A stretch of 59,620 bases of DNA from Clavibacter michiganensis. Its GTDB lineage: Bacteria > Actinomycetota > Actinomycetes > Actinomycetales > Microbacteriaceae. Position numbers and translations under genes: made by a program. Shown here one piece after another: positions 11,071-18,958 of the stretch; positions within the stretch are counted from its first letter, which is position 1, and every line of letters begins with the position of its first letter. The DNA is taken from the NCBI RefSeq assembly GCF_002151125.1, contig NZ_MDJZ01000018.1, positions 1-59,620 of the forward strand, written 5' to 3'. Under the pieces are notes generated by a model. It saw only the letters and a program-made list of their open reading frames with translations. It did no database searches and was not told the origin of the DNA.

Positions 11071-11601
11071 GTGCCCGACCGGATCCGCCTGCTGAGGCTC
11101 GACGACGCCCCCGCCCTCTCCGACCTGCGCCTCCGGAGCCGTGCGTCCCTCGCGCCGTGGGAGCCGATCCGGGACGCGGACCACGACACCCCGGCCGGCC
11201 AGCGCGCCGACCTCGAGGCGGCGCTCGCGCAGCACGCACGCGGGCTGGGCGTGCCGCTCGCCATCCTCGACGACGACGGAGGCGTGGCCGGCCGGATCAA
11301 CCTGAACACCATCGTCCGGGGCGCGGCGCAGTCGTGCTCCGTGGGGTACTGGCTCGCGGCGGACCGCACCGGCCGCGGGCTCGCCACCCAGGCCGTGCGC
11401 CAGACGGTGGATCTCGCGTTCGGCGACCTCGGGCTGCACCGGGTGGAGGCCGGCACGCTCCTCCACAACGCCGCGTCGCAGGCCGTCCTCGCCCGCGCGG
11501 GCTTCACCCGCTACGGGCTCGCGCCCCGCTACCTGCGCATCGCGGGGGAGTGGCAGGACCATGCGCTGTTCCAGCGGCTGGCGGACGACCCGGTCGGCTG
11601 A
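11071..11601 (+). CDS. GNAT acetyltransferase, RimJ/RimL type
   Basis: 176-residue GCN5-related N-acetyltransferase from GTG 11071. The fold is recognisable from the N-terminal IRLLRLDDAPALSDLR strand-helix, a central VGYWLAADRTGRGLATQAVR that binds acetyl-CoA (R-G-x-A version of Q/RxxGxG/A), and the C-terminal HRVEAGTLLHNAASQAVLARAGF signature of RimJ/RimL enzymes that acetylate protein or ribosomal N-termini. The substrate is not predictable. CATCCT ends 7 nt before the GTG (11058-11063), a likely leaderless promoter. Followed 30 nt later by a second, unrelated-subfamily GNAT gene with its own -10. Confidence 0.85.
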   Translation: MPDRIRLLRLDDAPALSDLRLRSRASLAPWEPIRDADHDTPAGQRADLEAALAQHARGLGVPLAILDDDGGVAGRINLNTIVRGAAQSCSVGYWLAADRTGRGLATQAVRQTVDLAFGDLGLHRVEAGTLLHNAASQAVLARAGFTRYGLAPRYLRIAGEWQDHALFQRLADDPVG

Positions 11602-11631
11602 GCGCGGCCGTCCCTCGATACGCTCGACCGC

Positions 11632-12123
11632 ATGCTGATCCGCCCCGCCGTCGATGCCGACTGGCCCCTGATCCACCCCTTCTATCGCGCGATCGTCGAC
11701 GCCGGCCGCACCTACGCGCTCCCGGCCGGGCAGTCGCTCGAGGAGGCGCGGCTGGACTGGATGGCGGAGGCGCCGGGTCGCACCTTCGTGGCGGTGGACG
11801 ACGACGGCACGGTCCTCGGATCCGCGAAGGCCGGGCCCAACCGCCCCGGCCGCGGGGCGCACGTCGCCACCGGATCCTTCCTCGTGGATCCCGCGCACGC
11901 CGGCCGCGGCATCGGCCGCGCGCTGGGCGAGCACGTGATCGCGTGGGCGCGCGCGGAGGGCTACCGCGCGATCCAGTTCAACGCCGTCGTCGAGACGAAC
12001 CGCGCCGCCGTGCACCTGTGGGAGTCGCTCGGGTTCCGGATCATCGGCACGGTGCCCGAGGCCTTCGACGACGCGGAGGAGGGGCTCGTCGGGCTGCACG
12101 TGATGCACCTGCCGCTGCGCTGA
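11632..12123 (+). CDS. GNAT acetyltransferase
   Basis: 163-residue N-acetyltransferase. MLIRPAVDADWPLI opens the fold, GSFLVDPAHAGRGIGRALG is the acetyl-CoA pyrophosphate-binding motif A, and NRAAVHLWESLGFRIIGTVP is motif B. The FRIIGTVPEAF ending is typical of a broad GNAT group whose substrates are unknown. TACGCT (11619-11624) ends 7 nt before the ATG, matching TANNNT and pointing to leaderless transcription. Not obviously tied to the catabolic operon that starts 94 nt downstream, which has its own operator-promoter. Confidence 0.85.
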   Translation: MLIRPAVDADWPLIHPFYRAIVDAGRTYALPAGQSLEEARLDWMAEAPGRTFVAVDDDGTVLGSAKAGPNRPGRGAHVATGSFLVDPAHAGRGIGRALGEHVIAWARAEGYRAIQFNAVVETNRAAVHLWESLGFRIIGTVPEAFDDAEEGLVGLHVMHLPLR

Positions 12124-12161
12124 TCCGCGACCGCCGCTCCCCATCGCGGCCCAGACCCTAT

Positions 12162-12173
12162 TTCCTATAGGAT
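12162..12173 (+). promoter_or_regulatory. Operator palindrome (TTCCTATAGGAT) over the promoter of the epimerase-dehydrogenase operon
   Basis: The 10-bp core TCCTATAGGA is a perfect palindrome, and TAGGAT (12168-12173) is a good -10 hexamer, so a bound regulator would block RNA polymerase. ATCCTATAGGAT occurs at 24848-24859 before the kinase operon. FadR/FCD-type GntR proteins bind short dyads of this sort; the best candidate is the GntR at 20998-21717. Confidence 0.6.
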
Positions 12174-12217
12174 CTGGATCCCGGGCATCCGGGACCCGAC
12201 GACCGCGATGGAGCAGC

Positions 12218-13195
12218 ATGCCGGACACACCCGCGACCCACCCCGCCCCGGCGTTCACTGCCGAGGACTGGCCCATCGCCACCTGCCTGCACTCCTTCGC
12301 CACCGTCGGCCGCGACGGGACCGCGCTGCACGACGCGGATCCGGCCGTCTGGGACCGCATGTTCGCCGACATCGCGCGCGAGGGCTTCACGCTCGCCGAG
12401 CTCGCCGACAGCCACGTCCGCCCGGCCGACCTCGAGCCCTCCCGCCGCGACGAGCTCGTCTCCATCGCGCGGGGCCACGGCGTGGGGATCCCGTCGGTGC
12501 ACCTGCAGCGGCAGAGCGTGATCATGCCGGGCCACGAGGAGAAGAACCTCGCCTACGCGCACCGCACCATCGACGCGATCGCCGAGATGGGCATGGACGT
12601 CTTCTCCACCGGGCTGCACCAGCCGTTCAGCGACGCGCAGCGGAAGGCGCTGTGGTTCTGGACCGCCGAGGGCCCGAAGGACCCCGACGACCCCGAGGTG
12701 TGGGACGCCGCCGTCACGCGCCTCCGCGAGCTCGGCCGGCACGCCGCCCAGCTCGGCCTGCGCATGGCGCTCGAGATGTACGAGGACACCTACCTCGGCA
12801 CCGCGGACAGCGCCGTGCGGCTCGTGGAGGAGATCGGCCTCGACAACGTCGGCCTCAACCCGGACGTCGCGAACCTCATCCGCCTGCACCGCCCGGTCGA
12901 GAGCTGGCGCGAGCTGTACGCGAAGACGCTGCCGTACGCGAACTACTGGCACGTGAAGAACTACATGCGCGACGAGGCCGCCGACGGCAGCTGGGCGACC
13001 AGCGTGCCCACGACCATGAGGGCCGGCCTCATCGACTACCGGCAGGTGATCCGCGACGCGGTCGAGCTCGGCTTCGACGGGATCATCCTCACCGAGCAGT
13101 ACGGCGGCGACAGCCTCGGCGTCTGCGCGGAGAACCGCGACTACATCCGCACGCTGCTGCCGCAGACGCGCGACGCACAGGGAGAGGCATCATGA
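12218..13195 (+). CDS. Xylose-isomerase-like TIM-barrel protein (sugar isomerase/epimerase or 3-oxo sugar-acid decarboxylase)
   Basis: 325-residue AP-endonuclease-2-like barrel. Metal-ligand candidates follow the family pattern: Glu in ALEMYED, Asp in NPDVAN, His in YWHVKNY and Glu in ILTEQYGGD. Members include epimerases, isomerases and the OiaC type that decarboxylates 3-oxo-isoapionate to L-erythrulose. Its stop overlaps the next start by 4 nt (ATGA), so it is coupled to a 3-hydroxyacid dehydrogenase. That pairing, plus the erythrulose-kinase-like cluster sharing its operator, favours a decarboxylase turning a 3-oxo pentonate into a tetrulose. This is inference; family assignment is secure, the reaction is not. 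Confidence 0.75.
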   Translation: MPDTPATHPAPAFTAEDWPIATCLHSFATVGRDGTALHDADPAVWDRMFADIAREGFTLAELADSHVRPADLEPSRRDELVSIARGHGVGIPSVHLQRQSVIMPGHEEKNLAYAHRTIDAIAEMGMDVFSTGLHQPFSDAQRKALWFWTAEGPKDPDDPEVWDAAVTRLRELGRHAAQLGLRMALEMYEDTYLGTADSAVRLVEEIGLDNVGLNPDVANLIRLHRPVESWRELYAKTLPYANYWHVKNYMRDEAADGSWATSVPTTMRAGLIDYRQVIRDAVELGFDGIILTEQYGGDSLGVCAENRDYIRTLLPQTRDAQGEAS

Positions 13196-14142
13196 ACGCA
13201 CGCAGCATCGCCATCGTCGGATCCGGCTACATGGGCGGCGGCATCGCGCAGGTGCTCGCGCTCGCGGGCGCGCGCGTGCGCATCGCCGACATCTCGGAGG
13301 AGATCGCCGTCCAGAACCACGCGCGCCTCATCGCCGAGGCCGAGCGGTTCGTCGCGGACGGGCTGTTCCCCGCCGACGCCGTGGAGCGGATCCGCGCGGC
13401 CGTGACGCCCGCCGCGTCCATCGAGGAGGCCGTCGCCGACGCCGACTTCATCGAGGAGGCAGTGCCCGAGAAGCTCGAGATCAAGCACGCGACGCTCGCG
13501 CGGATCTCGGCGGCAGCGCGTCCCGACGCGGTCATCGGATCCAACACCTCCACCATCCTCATCGGCTCGCTCGCCGAGGCCGTCACGAACCCCGAGCGGT
13601 TCCTCGGCGTGCACTTCTCGAACCCGGCGCCGTTCATCCCGGGCGTGGAGCTGATCCCGCACGCCGGCACCCAGGAGTCCGCGATCGCGATGGCCGAGGA
13701 GATCGTCGCGGCTACGGGCAAGGAGACCGCGCGCGTCACGGACTCCACCGGCTTCGTGCTCAACCGCCTGCAGTACGCGCTCTTCCACGAGGCGACGCAG
13801 ATCGTGGAGGAGGGCATCGCGACCCCCGAGGACATCGACACGATCGTCCGCACCACGTTCGGCTTCCGCCTCCCGGTGTTCGGCCCGTTCGCGATCGCCG
13901 ACATGGCCGGCCTCGACGTCTACGCCTTCTGCTACGCATCGCTGCAGACCCGCTGGCCCGAGCGCTTCGCGACCCCGGCGTCGCTCCAGGCGCACGTGGA
14001 CGCGGGGGAGTACGGCACCAAGACCGGATCCGGCTACCTCGACGTGCCGGCCGAGCGCACCGAGGCGCTCGTCGCGTACCGCAACAAGGCGTACGTGGCG
14101 ATCAAGCAGCTGATGGACGATCTGGGGCCGGCGCCGATCTAG
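13192..14142 (+). CDS. 3-hydroxyacyl-CoA dehydrogenase family protein, probably an NAD-dependent 3-hydroxy sugar-acid dehydrogenase
   Basis: 316 residues. Rossmann N-terminus with GSGYMGGGIAQ and ADIS (acidic end of strand 2, so NAD). IEEAVPEKLEIK, SNTSTI and HFSNPAPFIPGVELI carry the catalytic Ser/His/Asn pattern of the family, and the C-terminal domain contains TGFVLNRLQYALFHEA. At this length it is a free-standing dehydrogenase like L-gulonate 3-dehydrogenase or 3-hydroxybutyryl-CoA dehydrogenase. No thiolase or enoyl-CoA hydratase is adjacent; the partner is a TIM-barrel decarboxylase-like gene, so oxidation of a 3-hydroxy sugar acid is more likely. The last 30 codons recur as a fragment at 19569-19660. 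Confidence 0.75.
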   Translation: MNARSIAIVGSGYMGGGIAQVLALAGARVRIADISEEIAVQNHARLIAEAERFVADGLFPADAVERIRAAVTPAASIEEAVADADFIEEAVPEKLEIKHATLARISAAARPDAVIGSNTSTILIGSLAEAVTNPERFLGVHFSNPAPFIPGVELIPHAGTQESAIAMAEEIVAATGKETARVTDSTGFVLNRLQYALFHEATQIVEEGIATPEDIDTIVRTTFGFRLPVFGPFAIADMAGLDVYAFCYASLQTRWPERFATPASLQAHVDAGEYGTKTGSGYLDVPAERTEALVAYRNKAYVAIKQLMDDLGPAPI

Positions 14143-14220
14143 GCCGCGGCGCCCACCTGACGGCGCCCGCCCCGCAGGGCCAGGGCGTCGGCCGTCCGCC
14201 GATGAGCCTAGGGTCGACGC

Positions 14221-14574
14221 ATGAAGCGCATCACGTTCAGCGGCGGGTCCATCGTGACCAGCGACGCCATCACCAAGGCGCTCCTCGACTACACGACCTC
14301 GGTCGCCGACGCGGAGAACAGCGTCACCGTCGACATCACCGTCCTCGAGATGAACGGGGACACGTCCGTCCACACCCTCCTGCTCAGCCCCGCCAGCCAG
14401 TTCGACGTGGCCGACGTCGGCGGCATCTCGGACAAGGAGTCCGACCGGTTCCCCGTGCCGGACCTCCCCCCGGTCGGCATCTCCGCAGGGGTCGAGGTCG
14501 GGCCCGAGGCCGCCGACCGCGCCGCGGAGATCGACAGGATCATGGCCGACATCGACGAGGCGGAGCGGGACTGA
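14221..14574 (+). CDS. Small conserved protein, MKxxT family, partner of DUF7882 (copy 1)
   Basis: 117 residues, soluble, acidic. It opens MKRITFSGGSIVTSDAI and has a beta-rich core (VTVDITVLE, HTLLLSPASQFDV) followed by an acidic, probably helical tail. No function known to me. It resembles the product of 18409-18738 (same MKxxT start, a central LL.GPASP-like strand), and both copies sit beside a DUF7882 gene. The DUF7882 gene starts 2 nt after this stop, so the pair is probably co-translated. TAGGGT (14209-14214) ends 6 nt before the ATG: likely leaderless. Confidence 0.7.
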   Translation: MKRITFSGGSIVTSDAITKALLDYTTSVADAENSVTVDITVLEMNGDTSVHTLLLSPASQFDVADVGGISDKESDRFPVPDLPPVGISAGVEVGPEAADRAAEIDRIMADIDEAERD

Positions 14575-14576
14575 CC

Positions 14577-14885
14577 ATGGGCAAGCTCATCTACGGCACC
14601 CCGTCGATCGCCGTCGACTTCGACGACCGCGTGCTCGCGCACCTCAAGGTCGTCATCCTCGCCAAGCTCCGTCGCGCGGAGAGCTTCGCGTTCTCCTGGG
14701 ACTACACGGTCGCCGCGGGGAGCGGCAACACCACCGTCTGGATGCACCCGACGATCCCGCTGCAGTTCGACTTCCTCGGCGGGCGGCCGCCGGAGCTCAA
14801 CCGGCTCTGGGTGGAGGCGCTCGTCACGCTCGCGAACTCCCCGTCGGGGCTGCGCGTCATCCCGGAGCCCCGCCCCGGCGGCTGA
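14577..14885 (+). CDS. DUF7882 family protein (copy 1)
   Basis: 102 residues. The start MGKLIYGTPSIAVDFDD, then LAHLKVVILAKLRRAESFAFSW and a VWMHPTIPLQF...LNRLWVEAL block, define a small Microbacteriaceae family that is often mislabelled as ATP-dependent DNA ligase; it has no ligase motifs. Fold and role are unknown. A clear paralogue lies at 17837-18169. It follows its MKxxT partner by 2 nt. Two GAF-ANTAR regulators stand between the two copies, so a shared regulatory role is possible but unproven. Confidence 0.75.
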   Translation: MGKLIYGTPSIAVDFDDRVLAHLKVVILAKLRRAESFAFSWDYTVAAGSGNTTVWMHPTIPLQFDFLGGRPPELNRLWVEALVTLANSPSGLRVIPEPRPGG

Positions 14886-14938
14886 CCCCGTCCCCCTCCC
14901 CTCCGACGTCGAGCGGGAACGCGCGGGGATCCGGGCCC

Positions 14939-15313
14939 TCAGACCGAGCGGGCCCCCGGCTCGGGCGCCGGCGGGCTCGCGTCGGGGTAGTGGAACTCGA
15001 CCCCGATGCCGCCCACGTCCCCGGACCAGACCATGTCCTGCCCGCGCCGCCGCAGCGGATCGCTGAGGAGCTGCACGTCGTCGGCCAGCCCGATGTCGGC
15101 GATCCAGGCCTCCACGATCTCCTGGCGGCGCTCCACGGCGTACCCGTCGGCGTCGCCGAGGAAGTGGAGGTATTCGCCCTCGCCGATGTGCCAGGCGAGG
15201 GGCAGCAGCCCGCGTCGGGCGCCCTCGTCGTTCCAGGCGACGGCGACGATGAGCTCCACGTCGAGCCGGGTCATCGACCGGCGGCGGATGTGGCGTTCGG
15301 GGCCTGCGGGCAT
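14939..15313 (-). CDS. Hypothetical protein, 124 residues
   Basis: Not recognised. The reading frame looks coding: high third-position GC and a sensible mix of residues with aromatic-rich segments (LPLAWHIGEGEYLHFLGD, GIGVEFHYPD). It may be a small alpha/beta protein. I start it at ATG 15313, with AGGGGA 4 nt upstream; an internal ATG at 15274 (MTRLDVELIV) is almost as good and gives 111 residues. It points toward the DUF7882 gene, with 53 nt between the convergent ends. Nothing in the sequence suggests a partner. Confidence 0.55.
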   Translation of the reverse strand: MPAGPERHIRRRSMTRLDVELIVAVAWNDEGARRGLLPLAWHIGEGEYLHFLGDADGYAVERRQEIVEAWIADIGLADDVQLLSDPLRRRGQDMVWSGDVGGIGVEFHYPDASPPAPEPGARSV

Positions 15314-15944
15314 GTCGTCCCCTGACAGGTGCGGTGACGGGCGGAGGGCCGTCGCCGCGGTGGCGGCGACGGGGCGTTCGATGGGAACCCGGCACGCGCA
15401 CGGGGGATGGGGGGTCACCGCGTGCCGGGTCCCGCTCCACGCGGGCCTCTTCGGGTCGGCCGAACGGGAGATCCAGGGCATCAGCGCCTCTCCGGATGCC
15501 GACGGTGCGCCCGCGTGGCGGCCGTCGCCGACACGAGCGGGGCATCCGTGGATGCCGCGCGCCGGGGCGGGGGAGGTCGTCGAGTGCATGCGGTCCGTCT
15601 TCCGAGGCGGCCGCATCGGGAGACGGCATGCGATGGCATGCGCGTCGGGTCGATGCGGCGTCTTCCCCGGGCCGTGTCGGAACCCGGGGCAGGCCGACCG
15701 GCGACTCGTGGTCGTGGTCTGGCCATGCGCTGCGGGGACTGGGCAGTGGAGCTGTGCTGATGTTCGGGGACAACCTATTACATGGACCTGACAAGCGCCA
15801 GGGGCAATCTCGAGGCGCTCCGGTGCGATACGGTCGGCGTCATACGGCGGGCACCTGGACCTCGCGCTCCCGTCTCCCCATCGACGCACATCAGAGGATC
15901 CACGCACATGCCCCGAACACCATCCCCGCGGATCAGGAGCGCTC
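15314..15944. other. 631-nt gap with no recognisable gene
   Basis: Several frames are open here on both strands, but none has a clear start, conserved motif or plausible composition. It is slightly less GC-biased than its flanks near 15760-15800 (AACCTATTACATGG), which may hold the promoter of the GAF-ANTAR operon. Two GCATGC hexamers lie 9 nt apart near 15625-15645. No hairpin or ANTAR target pair was convincing by eye. Confidence 0.4.
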
Positions 15945-16649
15945 GTGCCTGAGCGGCGCCGCTACCGCGACGCGCTGCTCGCCCTCGAGGAGGCGACCGG
16001 GAGGGACGCCGACTTGTGCTCGCCGTTCGTGGTCGCCCTCGGGATGACCGGCGCCGCGGTCTCCACCCTCGGGCCGCCGCTCGGGTCGGAGACGATCTGC
16101 GCATCGGACGCCGACGCCGCGCGCCTCGACGAGATCCAGCTGGACCTCGGCGAGGGCCCCTGCTGGGAGGCGCTCGCCTCCGGGCAGCCGGTCCTCGAGC
16201 CCGACGTGCAGGGGTCCGCGAGCACATCGTGGCCGCTCGCCCGCCAGGCCATGCACGAGACGGGGCTCGGCGCGGTCTTCGCCTTCCCCCTCGTCGTCGC
16301 GGGCGTCGACGTGGGCGCCGTCGACCTGTACTCGGACACCCCCCGCGACCTCTCGACCCAGCAGATCGACGACGCCACGAGCCTGTCCCGCGTCCTCGCC
16401 CGCCAGGTCCTCCGGCGTGCGCTCCTGTCGCTCACGTCGCCGGCGGAGGAGGATGCTGGGGCGTGGGACGGACGGTACTCCCGCAGGGAGCTGCACCAGG
16501 CGACGGGTATGGTCATCGCGCAGATGGGACTCTCGGCCGCCGATGCGCTGCTGGTCCTGCGCGGGCACGCCTTCGCCACCAACCGGCCCGTCCGCGACGT
16601 CGCGAACGACGTCGTCGAGCGGCGACTCGACTTCACCACCGCGCACTGA
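15945..16649 (+). CDS. GAF-ANTAR RNA-binding regulator 1
   Basis: 234 residues from GTG 15945, with AGGAG 5 nt upstream. The N-terminal two thirds is a GAF-type sensor domain (GPPLGSETICASDADAARL, LGEGPCWEALASGQPV, AVFAFPLVVAGVDVGAVDLY). The last 60 residues are an ANTAR domain: RELHQATGMVIAQMGLSAADALLVLRGHAF with the conserved ALLVLR helix. ANTAR proteins bind paired hexaloop hairpins in leader RNA and prevent termination. The ligand is unknown. A second GAF-ANTAR gene begins 37 nt downstream, probably in the same operon. The target RNA is not obvious in the window. Confidence 0.85.
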   Translation: MPERRRYRDALLALEEATGRDADLCSPFVVALGMTGAAVSTLGPPLGSETICASDADAARLDEIQLDLGEGPCWEALASGQPVLEPDVQGSASTSWPLARQAMHETGLGAVFAFPLVVAGVDVGAVDLYSDTPRDLSTQQIDDATSLSRVLARQVLRRALLSLTSPAEEDAGAWDGRYSRRELHQATGMVIAQMGLSAADALLVLRGHAFATNRPVRDVANDVVERRLDFTTAH

Positions 16650-16686
16650 CCATCGCCCACCCGGACATGAGGACCGAGGAACACAC

Positions 16687-17427
16687 ATGACGAACACCCG
16701 AGAGGAGCTCCTCGTCCGTGCCTTCGTCACGCTCGCGGACTCCATGGTCTCCGACTACGACATGATCGACCTGCTCCAGACGCTCGTCGACCAGGCCACC
16801 GATCTCTTCGACGCCGCGGCCTCCGGGATCATCCTGGGCCCGGATGCCGAGCGCCTCGAGGTGGTGGTCTCGACCAGCGAGCGGAGCCGCTTCGTCGGCC
16901 TCATGCAGCTGCGCGCCGGCGAGGGGCCCTGCGTCGAGGCCGTCACGTCGGGCGAGGTCGTGTCCGTCGTCAACACGGGCGAGATCGCGGACAGGTGGCC
17001 GGCGTTCGCCGCCGCCGCCGCCGGCGAGGGCTACGTGTCCGTGCACGCGATCCCCCTGCGGCTGCGCGGCCAGATGCTCGGCTCGCTCAACCTCTTCCGC
17101 AACCACGAGGGAGCGCTCAACGAGGCGGACGCCACCGCGGCGCAGGCCCTCGCCGACGTGGCGACGATCAGCGTGCTGCAGGAGCGCACCATCCGCGACA
17201 GCAACATGGTGCGCGACCAGCTGCACCGAGCCCTGGACAGCCGCGTGGTCATCGAGCAGGCGAAGGGCATCATCGCGCAGCTGCACGGCGTGGACATGGA
17301 CGAGGCGTTCCAGATGCTCCGCGGCCACGCCCGCGAGCGACGCGTGACCCTCGCCGTCGTCTCGACGGAGGTCGTGCAGGGCCGCGACACGCGCACCCTC
17401 GTGAGGTCCGCCCGCGCCAGCCGCTAG
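16687..17427 (+). CDS. GAF-ANTAR RNA-binding regulator 2
   Basis: 246 residues. Start ATG 16687 is preceded by GAGGAA. The N-terminus (LVRAFVTLADSMVSDYDMIDLLQTLVDQAT) is the dimer helix typical of this family, then a GAF domain (GEGPCVEAVTSGEVVSV, GYVSVHAIPLRLRGQMLGSLNLF), then ANTAR at the C-terminus (VVIEQAKGIIAQLHGVDMDEAFQMLRGHARER). The ANTAR core is a better match to consensus than that of its upstream neighbour. It probably works with, or in parallel to, the first GAF-ANTAR protein. Its stop overlaps the stop of the convergent MarR-like gene by 2 nt (CTAG). Confidence 0.88.
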   Translation: MTNTREELLVRAFVTLADSMVSDYDMIDLLQTLVDQATDLFDAAASGIILGPDAERLEVVVSTSERSRFVGLMQLRAGEGPCVEAVTSGEVVSVVNTGEIADRWPAFAAAAAGEGYVSVHAIPLRLRGQMLGSLNLFRNHEGALNEADATAAQALADVATISVLQERTIRDSNMVRDQLHRALDSRVVIEQAKGIIAQLHGVDMDEAFQMLRGHARERRVTLAVVSTEVVQGRDTRTLVRSARASR

Positions 17428-17840
17428 GCCGTCGAGGCGATCAGCCGTCGCAGCAGGGCGCGATCCTCGGACGTCGTGCCGCTCTGCTCGCGGACCCGGT
17501 CGCCGATCTCCCGCAGGCGCGGGAGGTGGGTCCGTCCCCGGTCGGTCAGGTCGAGGACGCCCCATGCGGCGCCGCGTCCGTCGTGCTCCTCCTGCACGAG
17601 TCCGGAGGCGAGCGAGGGGACGAGCGCGTCCTCCATCGTGCGCGCCGAGAGCAGGAGCCGCGCACGGAGGGCGGAGCGCCGTGTCGCCCCGGCCTCGAGC
17701 GCGACCAGGACGAGCTGCTGGCAGTAGGTCAGGCCGAGCGGCTCGAGCAGCCGCTCGTGCAGGGTGACGACGGCCCGTCTGCTCAGCGCGGAGGCCCCGA
17801 GCCGGGACGGTGGCGGCGTCGTGAGGCCGGGCGCGATCAC
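17424..17840 (-). CDS. MarR-like winged-helix regulator
   Basis: 138 residues from GTG 17840. The core LLEPLGLTYCQQLVLVALEAG, then a recognition-helix region (ARLLLSARTMEDALVPSLASGLVQ) and a wing with LDLTDRGRTHLPRL, follows the MarR/OhrR layout. It is shorter and less regular than usual and has Cys where OhrR-type proteins have Pro (LTYPQ), so redox sensing is only a possibility. The GTG overlaps the stop of the DUF7882 gene (GTGA, 17837-17840), so the two are translationally coupled. Confidence 0.6.
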   Translation of the reverse strand: MIAPGLTTPPPSRLGASALSRRAVVTLHERLLEPLGLTYCQQLVLVALEAGATRRSALRARLLLSARTMEDALVPSLASGLVQEEHDGRGAAWGVLDLTDRGRTHLPRLREIGDRVREQSGTTSEDRALLRRLIASTA

Positions 17841-18169
17841 AGCCGAGCCGCGCGATCGAGGGCCGGCTCCGAGGACGAGGGCTCGTGGACCAGGTGCAGC
17901 CCCGCGGTCGTGTTCGCCGTCGCGACCAGGAGCTCCACCCACTGCGGGTTGAGCGTCGGCTTCCGGTTGCCGGCGAAGCGGAAGCGCAGGGGCAGCTCGG
18001 GGGCGAGCCACACGGAGCTCCGGCCGCTGCCGTCGGCGCGATCCTCGATCCAGGAGAACGGGAAGCTCTCCTTGCGCCGGAGCTTGCTGAAGATGACCAC
18101 CTGCAGGTGCGCGAGCGGTCGGTCGTCGATGTCGATGTGCGTCGTGGTGTCGTAGATCAGCTGTCCCAT
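17837..18169 (-). CDS. DUF7882 family protein (copy 2)
   Basis: 110 residues, MGQLIYDTTTHIDIDDR start, then LAHLQVVIFSKLRRKESFPFSW, SSVWLAPELPLRFRF and LNPQWVELLVATANTTAGL. It is plainly a paralogue of 14577-14885, alignable over nearly the whole length with few gaps. Here the family gene is coupled by a 4-nt overlap to a MarR-like gene rather than to the MKxxT gene. The second MKxxT gene lies on the other strand, starting 240 nt away, so the module has been rearranged into a divergent pair. Function unknown. Confidence 0.75.
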   Translation of the reverse strand: MGQLIYDTTTHIDIDDRPLAHLQVVIFSKLRRKESFPFSWIEDRADGSGRSSVWLAPELPLRFRFAGNRKPTLNPQWVELLVATANTTAGLHLVHEPSSSEPALDRAARL

Positions 18170-18408
18170 GATGGGCCCCTCATGCGTCGTGTGCAGCGGG
18201 GTGGCCCCGCCGCGTGGTCGCGAGATCACGATGCGGTGCGGGGGCGGACCCCCGGCGGACGCATGATGCGATCGAGCAGCTCGGGGATCTGGGAGCTCAT
18301 TACGAGTGTATGGGTGCCGCGTCGCCGACGCGACCCCGGCTTCGCGTCCCTCGACCGCCCGATGTCAATGCCACCCCCCGGAGCGGTGGGCGCGCCTACG
18401 TTCGAGGC

Positions 18409-18738
18409 ATGAAGCATGTGACGTACGCGGCGAGGACCCTGCTGGTGGGCGACGAGATGGCGGACGTCATGATGGAGTGGTCGGCCGCGTTGGCGGCGGA
18501 CGGCGCCGCGGAGGCGCTGACCGTCGTCGCGATCGGCCGTGACGGCGACGACGTCGTCGCCACGTTCCAGCTGGGCGCCGGCTCCCCGGTCATGGTCGGG
18601 ACGAGCGCGACCACGCTGCCCGAGCCCGACAACGCCGGGGTCGTGGCTCGGCTGCGCGCGCTCCTCGACCGCCGGGCGACGCCGCGTCCCATCGTCTCGG
18701 AGCCGCCGAGGGCCGACGCCGACGAGATGCCGGAGTGA
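18409..18738 (+). CDS. Small conserved protein, MKxxT family (copy 2)
   Basis: 109 residues, MKHVTYAARTLLVGDEMADVM start, an Ala-rich helix, a strand-rich middle (ALTVVAIGRDGDD, ATFQLGAGSPVMVGT) and a helix VVARLRALLDRR, then a disordered tail. It is similar in start, length and strand order to 14221-14574 and likewise sits beside a DUF7882 gene. No known domain. TACGTT (18397-18402) ends 6 nt before the ATG, a likely leaderless start shared in style with copy 1. The divergent DUF7882-MarR pair lies upstream. Confidence 0.7.
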   Translation: MKHVTYAARTLLVGDEMADVMMEWSAALAADGAAEALTVVAIGRDGDDVVATFQLGAGSPVMVGTSATTLPEPDNAGVVARLRALLDRRATPRPIVSEPPRADADEMPE

Positions 18739-18868
18739 CGCGGACCGCTCGGCGGGCGGCGGGCGGCGGGCGGTGGGACCCCCGCATCCTGCAGATCGGT
18801 CGCGAGGGTCGCGCCCGCGACACCGCTCCTCCGGCCCGGAGTCAACCCCCACGGCATATTTAGGGCAC

Positions 18869-18888
18869 AATTCGTTAGCGCGCGAATT
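18869..18888 (+). promoter_or_regulatory. AT-rich promoter region with AATTCG/CGAATT dyad
   Basis: AATTCG-N8-CGAATT lies in a locally AT-rich patch upstream of the small membrane protein gene, with TAGCG repeated three times between 18876 and 18899. TAGCGT (18895-18900) may be the -10. A regulator site is likely but unidentified. Confidence 0.4.
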
Positions 18889-18958
18889 AGCGCCTAGCGT
18901 GAGCCTCGGCACAGCGCATGGCACCCCACGTCGCGGCCCCATCCCTGAGGAGGAGCAC

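Noticed and set aside
12218-14142. D-apionate pathway by the published ApnO-OiaC pair
   Set aside because: The barrel protein could be OiaC-like, but the dehydrogenase is of the 3-hydroxyacyl-CoA dehydrogenase family, not what I recall of ApnO; the substrate is left open.
13192-14142. 3-hydroxybutyryl-CoA dehydrogenase of fatty-acid metabolism
   Set aside because: No thiolase, crotonase or CoA transferase is adjacent, and it is coupled to a sugar-type TIM barrel under a sugar-operon operator.
15314-15944. Small genes in the gap before the GAF-ANTAR operon
   Set aside because: Several overlapping open frames but no ribosome site, domain or consistent codon bias for any of them.
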